Translations under genes and position numbers: made by a program
Notes under the pieces: generated by a model
What the model saw: the letters and a program-made list of their open reading frames with translations, nothing else
Told to the model about the DNA's origin: nothing
Database searches by the model: none
In this document: piece by piece, positions 14,358 to 22,406 of the stretch
How positions within the stretch are numbered: position 1 is the first letter of the stretch
Layout: the number at the start of each line of letters is the position of its first letter
DNA from: Actinomycetota bacterium
Lineage (GTDB): Bacteria; Actinomycetota; Thermoleophilia; Gaiellales; Gaiellaceae
Direction of reading: 5' to 3'
Assembly: GCA_005884005.1 (NCBI GenBank)
Contig: VAWI01000067.1
Span: 1 to 36,833 of the forward strand
DNA: 36,833 nucleotides

Positions 14358-15289
14358 TCCCGGTCTTCTCGGTGCGGCACGTCGAGGCCGCCGTCTCCCC
14401 GGAGCGAGCGGTCGAGGCCGTGCGCGAGGCCTTCGTCGCCTATGCGCGCGGGGAATGGTCGATGCCGCCGAAGGTCTACGTTCCGGCGTATCCGGCAGGA
14501 GACTTTCGAGCGATGCCGGCCATCGGAGCGGGGCACGCCTTGCTCAAGTGGGTTACGTCCTTTCCGGGCAACCCGGCTCGCGGCCTGCCGACTGTGACCG
14601 GCCTCGTCCTGCTTTCGGACGCTTCCGACGGCTCACTACGCGCGGCGCTCGACGCAGGCGCCGTTACGGCCCTGCGGACGGGAGCGGCAGCCGTGCTCGC
14701 CGCGGAGACACTCGGCCGCCGGGACGCTGAAACCGCGTCGGTGATCGGCGCCGGAGTCAACGGCAGGGCCACGGCGAAGACGTTCCTGGCCCGCGGTCGC
14801 ACTGTGATGCTCTGGGACATCGATGAGCAGCGCGCGCGAGCCGCGGCGCACGAGCTCGGCGCCGGCATGGCTCGCTCGCGCGAGGAGGCACTCGCCGCCG
14901 ATCTGATAGCCACGGTGACGCCCGGCCACGAGATTCTGCTTCCGGAACGCTCGCTGCAGCCGGGACAGCACGTCAGCCTGATGGGCGCCGACGGCCCGGG
15001 TAAGGCCGAGATTGCGGTCGGCGAGGTGGCGCGTGCTCGCGTCTTCTGTGACGACTGGGAACAGGCAAGCCACAACGGCGAGCTCGCTCACGCCGTCGAG
15101 GCCGGTGCGATCACTCAAGACGAGGCGAACGAGCTCGGCGCAGTTCTCGTGGGACAGGCGCCCGGCCGCCAGTCGCCGGGCGACATCACCATCTTCGACT
15201 CGACCGGCCTCGCGATCCAGGACCTCGCCATCGCGCTCGCAGCGATGGAGCGCGCCGACGAGCTGGACCTCCCCACGCTCGACCTCTAG
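14354..15289 (+). CDS. Ornithine cyclodeaminase/mu-crystallin family NAD(P)-dependent enzyme
   Basis: 311 residues from GTG 14354, which overlaps the pntB stop. The N-terminal part has the substrate region MPPKVYVPAYPAGDFRAMPA, then LLKWVTSFPGNPARGLPTV and DAGAVTALRTGAAAVLAA. The Rossmann motif VIGAGVNGRATAKTF lies near 129-143, followed by LWDIDEQRA. MGADGPGKAEI and the FCDDWEQASHNGEL segment with a conserved Asp close the fold. Family members include ornithine cyclodeaminase, archaeal alanine dehydrogenase and ketimine or pyrroline-2-carboxylate reductases. The substrate cannot be decided by eye. Co-translation with pntB suggests an enzyme drawing on the NADPH/NADH balance. Confidence 0.88.
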   Translation: MIPVFSVRHVEAAVSPERAVEAVREAFVAYARGEWSMPPKVYVPAYPAGDFRAMPAIGAGHALLKWVTSFPGNPARGLPTVTGLVLLSDASDGSLRAALDAGAVTALRTGAAAVLAAETLGRRDAETASVIGAGVNGRATAKTFLARGRTVMLWDIDEQRARAAAHELGAGMARSREEALAADLIATVTPGHEILLPERSLQPGQHVSLMGADGPGKAEIAVGEVARARVFCDDWEQASHNGELAHAVEAGAITQDEANELGAVLVGQAPGRQSPGDITIFDSTGLAIQDLAIALAAMERADELDLPTLDL

Positions 15290-15448
15290 AACACCGGTGG
15301 CAACGAACGCCATGGGGGCGTAGGCTCGATCGATCGTTTGCGGAAGCCCCGCAGACACTCGGCGCATGCACCGACGCGTCGAAACATCCAGGACGATTCA
15401 GTCGACTCGACGAGAACCGAAAGGAGGGGGGCCCGCAGCCGGAGACCA

Positions 15449-15476
15449 GCTAATCCGGGCTCTTTGGGGCATTAGC
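15449..15476. other. Inverted repeat upstream of the alpha/beta hydrolase
   Basis: GCTAAT (15449-15454) and ATTAGC (15471-15476) form a 6-base inverted repeat 42 bases before the hydrolase ATG. It could be an operator. The 228-base gap 15290-15517 shows no credible gene otherwise. Confidence 0.3.
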
Positions 15477-15517
15477 AGGCACGGAACCCTTCGCGCTCGG
15501 ATAGGGAAGGAGCACGT

Positions 15518-16411
15518 ATGCCGCACATCAAGGTCGGTACCGAGAACGACACCGACATCAAGATCTACTACGAGGACCACGGGAGCGGGCAGCCGGTCGT
15601 CCTGATCCACGGCTATCCGTTGAACTCGGATTCATGGGAGCGCCAGGAGCCCGAGCTGCTCGCTGGCGGCTACCGAGTCATCCGCTACGACCGGCGCGGC
15701 TTCGGTAAGTCGAGCCGGCCGACGACGGGCTTCGATTACGACACCTTCGCCGCCGACCTGAACGCGCTGCTCGAGCAACTCGACCTCGAGGACGTGGTGC
15801 TCGTCGGTTTCTCGATGGGCACCGGCGAGGTGACCCGTTATCTCGGCAAGTACGGGTCCGCGCGGGTGCGCAAGGGCGTGTTGTTCGGCGCAATTCCGCC
15901 GTTCTTGCTCAAGACCGACGACAACCCCGAGGGCGTCGATGGTCAGGTGTTCAAAGGCATCCAGGCCGCGATCGTCAAGGACCGCTACGCCTACTTCAAG
16001 GACTTCCTCGACAACTTCTACAACGTCGACAAGCTCGCTCCGGACAGGATCAGCGAGCAGGCGTGGCAGGGGAGCTTCAACGTTGCCGCAGGCTCCTCGC
16101 CGCATGCCACCTATGCCTGCGTCGGTACCTGGCTGACCGACTTTCGCGCCGACCTGCCGAAGATCGACGTGCCGATCCTCGTCGTACACGGCACCGAGGA
16201 CCGGATCCTTCCGTACGAAGCCACCGCGAAGCGACTCCCCGACCTCGTCGCGAACCTGAAGCTTGTCTCCGTCGAGGGCGGGCCGCACAACATCGGCTGG
16301 ACGCACCCGGAAGAGTCCAACAAGGCTCTGCTCGAGTTCCTGGCCGACGACACGGGCGGATCTGCCGGGCTCGACCGCGACCTAGCTGCTGCGACCAGGA
16401 GCAAGAGCTAG
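15518..16411 (+). CDS. Alpha/beta hydrolase (non-haem chloroperoxidase-like esterase)
   Basis: 297 residues; GGAAGGAG seven bases before the ATG sets the start. Oxyanion region LIHGYPLNSDSWERQ at 30-44, RYDRRGFGKSS near 56-66, nucleophile Ser99 in VGFSMGTGE, acid Asp228 in HGTEDRILP, and His257 in GGPHNIGWTH complete the catalytic triad. The GFSMGTGEVTRYL helix is typical of cofactor-free haloperoxidase/perhydrolase-type esterases. The body matches a family of about 275 residues; the last 20 are an extra Ala/Ser/Arg tail. It acts in the cytoplasm (no signal peptide). It stands alone, with an inverted repeat upstream and a strong hairpin downstream. Confidence 0.92.
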   Translation: MPHIKVGTENDTDIKIYYEDHGSGQPVVLIHGYPLNSDSWERQEPELLAGGYRVIRYDRRGFGKSSRPTTGFDYDTFAADLNALLEQLDLEDVVLVGFSMGTGEVTRYLGKYGSARVRKGVLFGAIPPFLLKTDDNPEGVDGQVFKGIQAAIVKDRYAYFKDFLDNFYNVDKLAPDRISEQAWQGSFNVAAGSSPHATYACVGTWLTDFRADLPKIDVPILVVHGTEDRILPYEATAKRLPDLVANLKLVSVEGGPHNIGWTHPEESNKALLEFLADDTGGSAGLDRDLAAATRSKS

Positions 16412-16444
16412 CCGAACCTGCCGGCAGGGCATCGAGCGCGACTT

Positions 16445-16478
16445 CCGAGGGTCCGCGGGCAAGCCCCCGGACCCTCGG
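16445..16478 (+). terminator. Strong hairpin after the hydrolase gene
   Basis: Arms CCGAGGGTCCG (16445-16455) and CGGACCCTCGG (16468-16478) pair perfectly over 11 bases, with further G-C pairing inside. It starts 34 bases after the hydrolase stop. The following bases (ATTGTCGT) are only mildly T-rich, so it is a terminator or 3'-end stabiliser rather than a textbook intrinsic terminator. Confidence 0.6.
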
Positions 16479-16501
16479 ATTGTCGTGCGGACGTCGACTC
16501 G

Positions 16502-16762
16502 ATGGCGTTTCAGATGGAGGTCGTTGCCGAGCGCGCCGCAGCCGCATACGCGGAGACGGTCGACGCGACGACGGGCATCCAGGTGTTCGGTGCCCCGGGC
16601 AACGCCGTCATCAAGATGTTGCGCCGCCAGGCCGAAGCCGGCGTGCCGCTGAGCACCAAGCCTCACCACCTGGGCGGATTCATGCGTCTTTGGGAATCTG
16701 CCCCTCGTTATGAATGCGACGCCCGGGAGCGAGCCGGCGCCGAAACGGAGGGTGGAGGCTAG
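16502..16762 (+). CDS. Hypothetical 86-residue ORF, possibly a gene remnant
   Basis: ATG 16502 with no clear ribosome site. The first 60 codons keep high third-position GC and give a plausible soluble segment (MAFQMEVVAERAAAAYAETV..., IQVFGAPGNAVIKMLRRQAE). After FMRLWESAPR the codon bias drops and the tail is Glu/Gly-rich. This suggests a truncated reading frame rather than an intact protein. I do not recognise any family. Confidence 0.3.
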   Translation: MAFQMEVVAERAAAAYAETVDATTGIQVFGAPGNAVIKMLRRQAEAGVPLSTKPHHLGGFMRLWESAPRYECDARERAGAETEGGG

Positions 16763-17077
16763 CCGAGGGCCGTAAGCGCTCGATCCATTCGAGCAAGCCA
16801 ATGGGCGTCGTTGCGAACGAGATGGCAGTTCAGGATTGCTCGCACGTTTCCGTGCCAATGCAGGGCAAGGTGACCGGCGACGGAGCAGTCGCGCCCACGA
16901 GGGAGGTCATGGAATCCCTCTTTTTGCACAGCAGACGGATCGCCGAAGACATCTACTTCGAGAACATCACGCCTGTCGCCCAGTGACGTGACGCTCGGCC
17001 CGTGCGATTTGACCGCAAGATCGATGCGCTGCGCGGCGAAGGCGCGCCTCGCGTCGGAGGTTTTGAACGTCACCTTG

Positions 17078-17158
17078 TTATAGGGCAGCGAGCTCGTTCT
17101 CCCGCCACAACCGGTGGACGACAAGGACCAGCACAGCAAGCGATAGCAAGCGGAGCAC
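17078..17158 (-). CDS. Possible 26-residue membrane peptide
   Basis: GTG 17158 to TAA 17078 on the minus strand, 57 bases downstream of the FAD oxidoreductase stop. The product is a short hydrophobic helix (LLSLAVLVLVV) flanked by Arg and followed by LWRENELAAL. A stop codon lies shortly upstream of the GTG and no ribosome site is visible. It could be chance. Confidence 0.2.
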   Translation of the reverse strand: MLRLLSLAVLVLVVHRLWRENELAAL

Positions 17159-17215
17159 GAAATAGAGTCATCGGCTGCCGGCACGGATCGTTCGATCCCC
17201 CAGGCAGATTCCTGA

Positions 17216-18286
17216 TCACTGGGTTCGACCCGCCGGATCGAACAAGGCGAGCTCCGGGACCGGCTGACCGGCGATCGCCTGCCCGATCAGATCGCCGCAG
17301 GCGAGGCCGAGCACGTTGCCATGACCTGAGTAGCCGCACGCGACCCAAAGGCCATCGTAGCCCCTGATCGGGCCCGCCAGCGGCAAGCGGTCCTTGGTGA
17401 CGCCGAAGATTCCCGCCCAGCGGTGCGTGATCTTTGGCGCACGGCCGACGAGCTCATGCGCGAATGCCTCCAGCCGCGCCTGAATCCCGGGCGTCGTCCT
17501 CTCCTCGGCTGTCGATTCCTCCTCGAGCGCGCCGTCGCGGGAGCCGCCGAGGACGAGCCGCAGATCCTCGGTCTGCTGCCAGTAGTCGTAGCCGTAACGG
17601 GCGTAGTGCGGGCAGGCGAAGTACTCCTCGCCGAGAGGCTCCGTAACGACGACCTGTCCGCGAGCCGGCTTGACCACGCGATCGAGCCGCTCAAGGAGAC
17701 CGTGCGTATAGCCGTCAGTCGCGAGCACGACCTGGTCTGCGTCCAGCTCCTCGAGCGCCGTCACGGGATCATGCTCGCGGATCTCGGCCCCCGCCTCCGC
17801 CGCCCGAACGGCGAGCCGGCGCACCCAGCGGGCAGGCTGAATCGACCCGTCCGGCGGGTGGAAGATCGCGCCGTGGAAGCGGCCTGCGAGCCGCCCGTCG
17901 AGCTCGGAGCGCCACTCGACCTCGAAGCCGTCGTCGCGCAGCGCTTCATACTCGGCCCACAGCGACTCCGCCTCCGCGAGGTCGGCGGCGAGGCGCAGGC
18001 TCCCCGTCGACCGGAAGGCGTCACCGGCAAGCGTCCCCAACTGTTGCAGCGCGCGTTCGGTCAAACGCCACAGCGAAGCTGCACGCTCTGCGCCGAGTTC
18101 GGCGCGCGCGACGTCGTAAGGCGCCGCGCCGCCGCGCAGGGCGAAGCCGCCGTTGCGGCCGCTGGCGCCGCCCGCGACCTCGCGCGCCTCGTGCACGCGG
18201 ACGCGCAGCCCCGCGTCCGCGAGCGTGAGCGCACACGAGCTGCCGGTAACGCCTGCGCCGACGATCGCGACGTCGACACGGCCCAC
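17216..18286 (-). CDS. DAO-family FAD-dependent oxidoreductase
   Basis: At least 356 residues from GTG 18286. VDVAIVGAGVTGSSCALTLADAG is the FAD dinucleotide fold, then HEAREVAGGASGRNGGFA (the conserved GASGRNGG flavin loop), DPVTALEELDADQVVLATDGY mid-protein, and the C-terminal DAO half with LPLAGPIRGYDGLWVACGYS and HGNVLGLACGDLIGQAI. It probably oxidises a secondary or D-amino acid, as glycine oxidase, sarcosine oxidase or gamma-glutamylputrescine oxidase do. The 21 codons upstream in the same frame (DYIGSYWLEDDPP...RRY) look like the usual N-terminus of such proteins but contain no ATG, GTG or TTG. The true start may be a rare ATC at 18349, 2 bases beyond the dprA stop. It is the last gene of the dprA unit. 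Confidence 0.88.
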   Translation of the reverse strand: MGRVDVAIVGAGVTGSSCALTLADAGLRVRVHEAREVAGGASGRNGGFALRGGAAPYDVARAELGAERAASLWRLTERALQQLGTLAGDAFRSTGSLRLAADLAEAESLWAEYEALRDDGFEVEWRSELDGRLAGRFHGAIFHPPDGSIQPARWVRRLAVRAAEAGAEIREHDPVTALEELDADQVVLATDGYTHGLLERLDRVVKPARGQVVVTEPLGEEYFACPHYARYGYDYWQQTEDLRLVLGGSRDGALEEESTAEERTTPGIQARLEAFAHELVGRAPKITHRWAGIFGVTKDRLPLAGPIRGYDGLWVACGYSGHGNVLGLACGDLIGQAIAGQPVPELALFDPAGRTQ

Positions 18287-18350
18287 GTAGCGGCGTTGCG
18301 GCAGCGCCGGCGGATCGTCTTCGAGCCAATAGCTCCCGATGTAGTCGATG

Positions 18351-19235
18351 CTAACCCGGCCGCACCACCACCCTGTAGCGCCCCTCCGCCTCGGCGACGA
18401 GTCCGGCGAGCTCGAGCTCGGCGAGAGCCGCGGCGAGCGGGCCCGGCTCGAGACCGGTTGCGCGCGCGAGCTCGTCCGCGCCGGCCACGCCGTCGGCTAG
18501 ACGCGCGAGCACCGCGGCCGCGCGGGGGGAGATCGCGGTCGCCTGCGGCAATGGTGACGCCGCGAGCCCGAACACGTCGAGCACATCGTCAGCCGAGGTG
18601 AGCGGCGTGGCGCCCTGACGCAGCAGCCGGTTCGTACCTGTCGCCAGCGTGCCGGTGATTTCGCCCGGAACGGCGAAGACCTCACGACCGTCCTCGAGAG
18701 CGAAGTCCGCAGTGATCAGCGCGCCACTTCGCTCTCGGGCCTCGACGATCACGGTTGCCGCTGCAAGACCCGCGATGATCCGGTTTCGCGCCGGGAACCG
18801 CCACGGCGCCGGCTCGACGCAAGGTTCGTATTCGGAAACGACCAGTCCGCGCTCGCAGATCCGCCGCGCCAGGTCGGCGTGTGCCGCGGGATAGTCACGG
18901 TCGATGCCGCAGCCGAGCACTGCCACAGTGAGGCCACCCGCTTCGAGCGCGCCACGGTGGGCCTCGCCGTCAACGCCGCGGGCCAGCCCGCTGACGACGA
19001 CGAGACCCGCTGCCGCGAGCTCGCGCCCAAGCATCCGCGCAACCTGTGAGCCGTAGGGCGAGCAGGCCCGCGCGCCGACGATCGCGACCGCGGGCCGTCC
19101 TAGGATCTCCGCGTCTGCCGAGCCGCGGAGAAACAGGGCCCGCGGCGGATCGTGGATCTGTCGGAGCAGCTCCGGCAGATCACTGCGCCGGAGCCTTCGC
19201 ACCGCACGTGCCGACTCGGCCGCTGCTGCGCTCAT
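18351..19235 (-). CDS. dprA: DNA-processing protein DprA (Smf)
   Basis: 294 residues from ATG 19235, which overlaps the comM stop (ATGA); the longer ORF is only shadow. The Rossmann-like DprA core shows AIVGARACSPYGSQVARMLG, VVSGLARGVDGEAHRGAL, VLGCGIDRDYPAAHADL, SEYEP..FPARNRIIAGL and VEARERSGALITADFALEDGREVFAVPG. A C-terminal winged-helix segment (LADGVAGADELARATGLEPGP onward) follows. It binds incoming single-stranded DNA and loads RecA during transformation. The pairing with comM directly upstream is common, and both act on imported DNA. No com uptake genes are in the window. Confidence 0.95.
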   Translation of the reverse strand: MSAAAAESARAVRRLRRSDLPELLRQIHDPPRALFLRGSADAEILGRPAVAIVGARACSPYGSQVARMLGRELAAAGLVVVSGLARGVDGEAHRGALEAGGLTVAVLGCGIDRDYPAAHADLARRICERGLVVSEYEPCVEPAPWRFPARNRIIAGLAAATVIVEARERSGALITADFALEDGREVFAVPGEITGTLATGTNRLLRQGATPLTSADDVLDVFGLAASPLPQATAISPRAAAVLARLADGVAGADELARATGLEPGPLAAALAELELAGLVAEAEGRYRVVVRPG

Positions 19236-20695
19236 GCCGCCGCCGCCAGCTCGTTCGGCGTTCGAAACGAAAGCGCCTCGGCGAGGTGCTCGGGCTCCAC
19301 CTCCTCGGCATCGGCCAGAGCCGCGACTGTTGCCGAAACGCGGGCTACGCGAGCATGACCCCGGGCAGACAACGGCAACCGCTCGACCGCGCGCAACAGC
19401 AGCACATCGGCGGCCTCTGTCCGCCGCGGGCAGCGCTCCCGCAACCGCTCGCGCGCCGCGACGACCCGCTCCCGCACGGGCGCTGAAGCCTCCGACGGTG
19501 CAGCGGCGAGCTCGAGTGCCCGCGGACGCGGCACGGTCACGAGCAGGTCGAAGCGATCCAGCAGCGCCCGCGAGAGCTTGTCGCGGTATGCGGCGAGACG
19601 TTGTGTCGAGCAGGAGCACTCAGCGGCTGGGTCGCCGCGGGCTCCACACGGGCACAGGTTCATCGTCGCCACCAACTGGAACCGCGCCGGAAAGACAGCC
19701 TTCCCCTCAACTCGGGCGATGCTGATCGCGCCGTCCTCGAGCGGCTGGCGCAGGGCCTCCAGCGTCGGTCGCGGGAATTCCGCGAGCTCGTCCAGGAAAA
19801 GGACGCCCCGATGCGCGAGGCTCGCCTCGCCCGGACGCGGACCCGAGCCGCCGCCAACGATTGCAGGCGCCGAGGCCGTGTGGTGGGGAGCTCGGAACGG
19901 AGGCGCTGTCACGAGCGGCCGTCCGGGCGGGAGCAACCCGGCGACCGAGTGGATCCGCGTCACCTGGAGCGCCTCGTCCCGCGTCAGCGGTGGCAGGATG
20001 CCGGGCAGGCGGCGGGCCAGCATCGTCTTGCCGGTCCCAGGTGGGCCCGCGAGAAGCAGGTTATGTCCGCCCGCCGCCGCGAGCTCGAGTGCGCGCCGCG
20101 CCCGTTCCTGGCCGCGCACGTCGGCAAGATCCGGCAGACCTTCGGGTGCCGGCAGGTCGGCGGGCTCGTCGAAGGGCTCGGGCTGCCATTCGCCGCGTAG
20201 GTAAGAAGCCGCCTCGGCGAGGTGGTGCAGCGGCACCGGCTCGATCCCGGCGAGCGCTGCCTCGGGCGCAGAAGTGGCGGCGCAGAACAGGCGGGACAGC
20301 CCTTGCTCCTTCGCTCCCTCCGCCGCGGCCAGAACGCCCGCGACCGGCCGTACACGACCGTCGAGAGCAAGCTCGCCGACCGCAGCGTGGCCGCGCAGGC
20401 TCTCTTCGGTCACCTGGCGTGAGGCAGCAAGGACGGCGAGCGCGATCGGCAGATCGAATCCCGACCCTTCCTTGCGGAGCTCCGCGGGCGCGAGATTGAC
20501 CGTCAGCCGCCGATCCGGCCAGTTCAGTTCCGCCGAAGTGATCCCGCTGCGGACGCGCTGCTTCGCCTCCTGGCAGGCGCGATCCGGCAGACCGACGATC
20601 GCGAACGCGGGCAGGCCGTTCTGCAGGTGCGCCTCAACCTCGACGCGGCGCGCGTCGAGACCGACGAGGGCATGGGTGATCGTCCGCGCAAGCAC
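19232..20695 (-). CDS. comM: YifB/ComM family Mg-chelatase-like AAA+ ATPase
   Basis: 487 residues from GTG 20695. The N-terminal Lon-protease-like domain (MLARTITHALVGLDARRVEVE, FAIVGLPDRACQEAKQRVRS, VNLAPAELRKEGSGFDLPIA) precedes the AAA+ core. That core has LLLAGPPGTGKTMLARRLPG (Walker A), PFRAPHHTASAPAIVGGG, GVLFLDELAEFPRPTLEALR (Walker B) and LVATMNLCPCGARGDPAAEC with its Cys cluster. The C-terminal domain contains LPLSARGHARVARVSATVA. In Gram-negatives ComM is a helicase that extends heteroduplex during transformation. The start has TAGCGT seven bases upstream, so comM-dprA-FAD oxidoreductase may have their own promoter. 56 bases separate it from the methyltransferase stop. Confidence 0.95.
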   Translation of the reverse strand: MLARTITHALVGLDARRVEVEAHLQNGLPAFAIVGLPDRACQEAKQRVRSGITSAELNWPDRRLTVNLAPAELRKEGSGFDLPIALAVLAASRQVTEESLRGHAAVGELALDGRVRPVAGVLAAAEGAKEQGLSRLFCAATSAPEAALAGIEPVPLHHLAEAASYLRGEWQPEPFDEPADLPAPEGLPDLADVRGQERARRALELAAAGGHNLLLAGPPGTGKTMLARRLPGILPPLTRDEALQVTRIHSVAGLLPPGRPLVTAPPFRAPHHTASAPAIVGGGSGPRPGEASLAHRGVLFLDELAEFPRPTLEALRQPLEDGAISIARVEGKAVFPARFQLVATMNLCPCGARGDPAAECSCSTQRLAAYRDKLSRALLDRFDLLVTVPRPRALELAAAPSEASAPVRERVVAARERLRERCPRRTEAADVLLLRAVERLPLSARGHARVARVSATVAALADAEEVEPEHLAEALSFRTPNELAAAA

Positions 20696-20702
20696 GCGGC
20701 CG

Positions 20703-20708
20703 ACGCTA
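20703..20708 (-). promoter_or_regulatory. Probable -10 element for comM-dprA (leaderless)
   Basis: TAGCGT on the minus strand ends 7 bases before GTG 20695. CAGACA lies 17 bases further upstream and could serve as a weak -35. Confidence 0.45.
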
Positions 20709-20751
20709 GCGGCGCGACTGTTACCTGTCTGTCACGCCTCAGTGCCGATTT

Positions 20752-21885
20752 TCAGAAACGACAGACGAGCACGTCCTCGAAGTACTCGCCTGCCCGTCGC
20801 CCCGTCCGTCGGTTGACATGCCGCCGGTGCCGCCTCTCCTCACACAGACCGGCGCGCTCCAGGATCTGCGGATACAGCTCGCGGCGGTCGTTTACGACAA
20901 TCACGAGTGGGGAGCCCGGACGCAGCGAGCGCCGCACGTTCCGAAGGGTCGCGACGATTCCGTCCGAGTACGTCTCCAGCGCGGCGCGTGACGTGCCGGC
21001 CGCCCCGGCCCCGACCTCGAGCTCGCTGCAGTCGTCCAGTCCGAGCAGCTCGTACGCGTAGCGATGCTGCTCGTGGTAGTCGATCAGCCCGGGATACGGC
21101 GGCGAGGTGACGACGCCGTCGAAAGGCCCGCCGAAGTCGAGCTCGCGCGCGTCGCCGTGCAGCACCGCGGCCTCGCGCGCGCGCGCACACACGCGCGAGA
21201 ACGCCTTGATCCGCTCGAGCGTGTCGAGCGCGTAGCGCCGCAGGAACGGCGCCGCCTCGCCCACGGGCCGGCAGACGCGCTTGTGCTTGTGGCACCAGTA
21301 CTCGTCACGTTGCGGTTCGCGCGGGAAATCGAGGTCGAAATGCGTCGTCCGACGGGCCGAGCGCGCGGCGCGGCCGAGCACGACCCGCAGCACATCCGCG
21401 TTGACGTAATCGTCGACGAGCTCGCGAAAGCCGAGTAGCTCCCGCGCCGCCTGCGGCGCGAACCAGGCGCGCACGTAGCCGCGCGACCGCTCGCTCGAGG
21501 TCTCACCGATTCGCTCGCACGCCGCCCGCACCTCCCGCTCGAGCACGAACGGGTTGTAGCGGCGCGTCTTCACCTCCATCAACAGGCAGTTGAAGGCGGC
21601 GATGTCCGCGCCGGTCGCATCGAGACCGGATTCGAGCGCCTGCACAAGCGTCGTCCCCGACCCCGCGAACGGATCGAGCACATGCTGTCCCGGAGCGAAG
21701 TAGCGGCCGAGGAGCGCCTCCACGAGTTGCGGGATGAACTTCCCGAGGTACGGGTGCAGCCGGTGAACGTGCTTCGTCCGTTCCCGCTCGGGGAGGTCGC
21801 GCTCGGACCAGGAAAGGTCGAGGTCGAGATCGCGGTAGAGCGCGTCCTGTGTCGGAGCCACGGCCTCGCCGTGTTCGGCGGACAT
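20752..21885 (-). CDS. Orphan DNA methyltransferase, alpha-type motif order (N4-C or N6-A)
   Basis: 377 residues from ATG 21885, set by CAGGAG eight bases upstream. HRLHPYLGKFIPQLVEALL near 41-59 is typical of DNA methylases of the N6_N4_Mtase group. The SAM motif DPFAGSGTT is at 71-79 and the catalytic motif TSPPY at 260-264, with NDRRELYPQILERAGL near the end. About 180 residues separate the two motifs and would hold the target-recognition region, including a Cys/His cluster (CHKHKRVC, 198-205) that may bind zinc. SPPY is common in N4-cytosine enzymes but also occurs in N6-adenine ones. No restriction endonuclease is adjacent; YraN upstream has an endonuclease-like fold but is a housekeeping family. 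Only 16 bases separate it from yraN, so it is cotranscribed with the housekeeping block. Confidence 0.85.
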   Translation of the reverse strand: MSAEHGEAVAPTQDALYRDLDLDLSWSERDLPERERTKHVHRLHPYLGKFIPQLVEALLGRYFAPGQHVLDPFAGSGTTLVQALESGLDATGADIAAFNCLLMEVKTRRYNPFVLEREVRAACERIGETSSERSRGYVRAWFAPQAARELLGFRELVDDYVNADVLRVVLGRAARSARRTTHFDLDFPREPQRDEYWCHKHKRVCRPVGEAAPFLRRYALDTLERIKAFSRVCARAREAAVLHGDARELDFGGPFDGVVTSPPYPGLIDYHEQHRYAYELLGLDDCSELEVGAGAAGTSRAALETYSDGIVATLRNVRRSLRPGSPLVIVVNDRRELYPQILERAGLCEERRHRRHVNRRTGRRAGEYFEDVLVCRF

Positions 21886-21901
21886 GACACAACTCCTGGT
21901 C

Positions 21902-22318
21902 CTACTGGAGAAGATCGGAGACGAGCTCGATGCCGCCGGGCCGTACGGCTGCGAACTCGAAGGCAACCCGTAGGTGCCGGAACGCTGGATTTGCGAGCAG
22001 CCACGCTTGCGCCCCTCGCCGAAGGCGCTCGCGCTTCCACTCGTCCACGGCGTCGAGCGGATCGCCGTAGCCCGGCCCTTCCTTCAGCTTCACCTCGCAG
22101 AAGACGAGCCGCCGCCCGCGCTGCACGATCAGGTCGAGCTCGACGCCGCCGGCGCGGACGTTTCGCGCCAGGATCCGGTAGCCGCGCAGCCGGTAGTGCC
22201 AGGCGACGCGTCGCTCGGCAGCTCGGCCTCGCGCGGAGGTGCTAGGAGGGCGTGGTGGAACGTCGCTCGTCGTCGGGGTGCGATGGTCGTTCCCAGGCAA
22301 GGACGCAGGGAGTGTCAA
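21902..22318 (-). CDS. yraN: UPF0102/YraN family endonuclease-like protein
   Basis: Up to 138 residues from TTG 22318. The family core is RGRAAERRVAWHYRLRGYRILARNVRAGG, then VELDLIVQRGRRLVFCEVKLKEG, i.e. the E-x-D...E-x-K arrangement of the restriction-endonuclease-like fold. The usual GEIDLI is GVELDLI here. The first 28 residues are Pro/Thr-rich and unlike the family, and the TTG lies in a hairpin (22316-22333), so the true start may be downstream; another TTG is at 22300. Function is unproven; the gene is regularly found between rnhB and comM/dprA in actinobacteria. Confidence 0.85.
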   Translation of the reverse strand: MTLPASLPGNDHRTPTTSDVPPRPPSTSARGRAAERRVAWHYRLRGYRILARNVRAGGVELDLIVQRGRRLVFCEVKLKEGPGYGDPLDAVDEWKRERLRRGAQAWLLANPAFRHLRVAFEFAAVRPGGIELVSDLLQ

Positions 22319-22333
22319 TAGCCAAAGCTATTG
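22316..22333. other. Hairpin between rnhB and yraN
   Basis: CAATAGC (22316-22322) and GCTATTG (22327-22333) pair perfectly around CAAA. It covers the TTG proposed as yraN start and is 73 bases downstream of the rnhB stop. It could be an attenuator or an mRNA-processing site. Confidence 0.4.
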
Positions 22334-22406
22334 GCGCGACTGAGGACACCGCCTGGGGGCGAGCAGCGCGGCCCGAGGGCACAGACTACGTTTCGCCACG
22401 CCCTCC

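Larger units (their letters stand above)
16412..17215. other. 804-base stretch without a confident gene
   Basis: Between the hydrolase and the FAD oxidoreductase the sequence loses the strong third-position GC bias of its neighbours. It contains the hydrolase terminator hairpin, an 86-codon plus-strand ORF (16502-16762), competing weak ORFs on both strands at 16714-17184, and a 26-codon minus-strand ORF with a hydrophobic run (17078-17158). None shows a recognisable domain. I read it as decayed or remodelled DNA, possibly containing gene remnants. Confidence 0.5.

Noticed and set aside
15366-15605. 79-codon plus-strand ORF before the hydrolase
   Set aside because: It runs into the hydrolase in a different frame, lacks a ribosome site and has random-looking composition.
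16759-17184. 141-codon minus-strand ORF in the sparse stretch
   Set aside because: Parts look protein-like (VLEVDVFGDPSAV), but third-position GC is low, no domain is recognisable and weak ORFs compete on the other strand.
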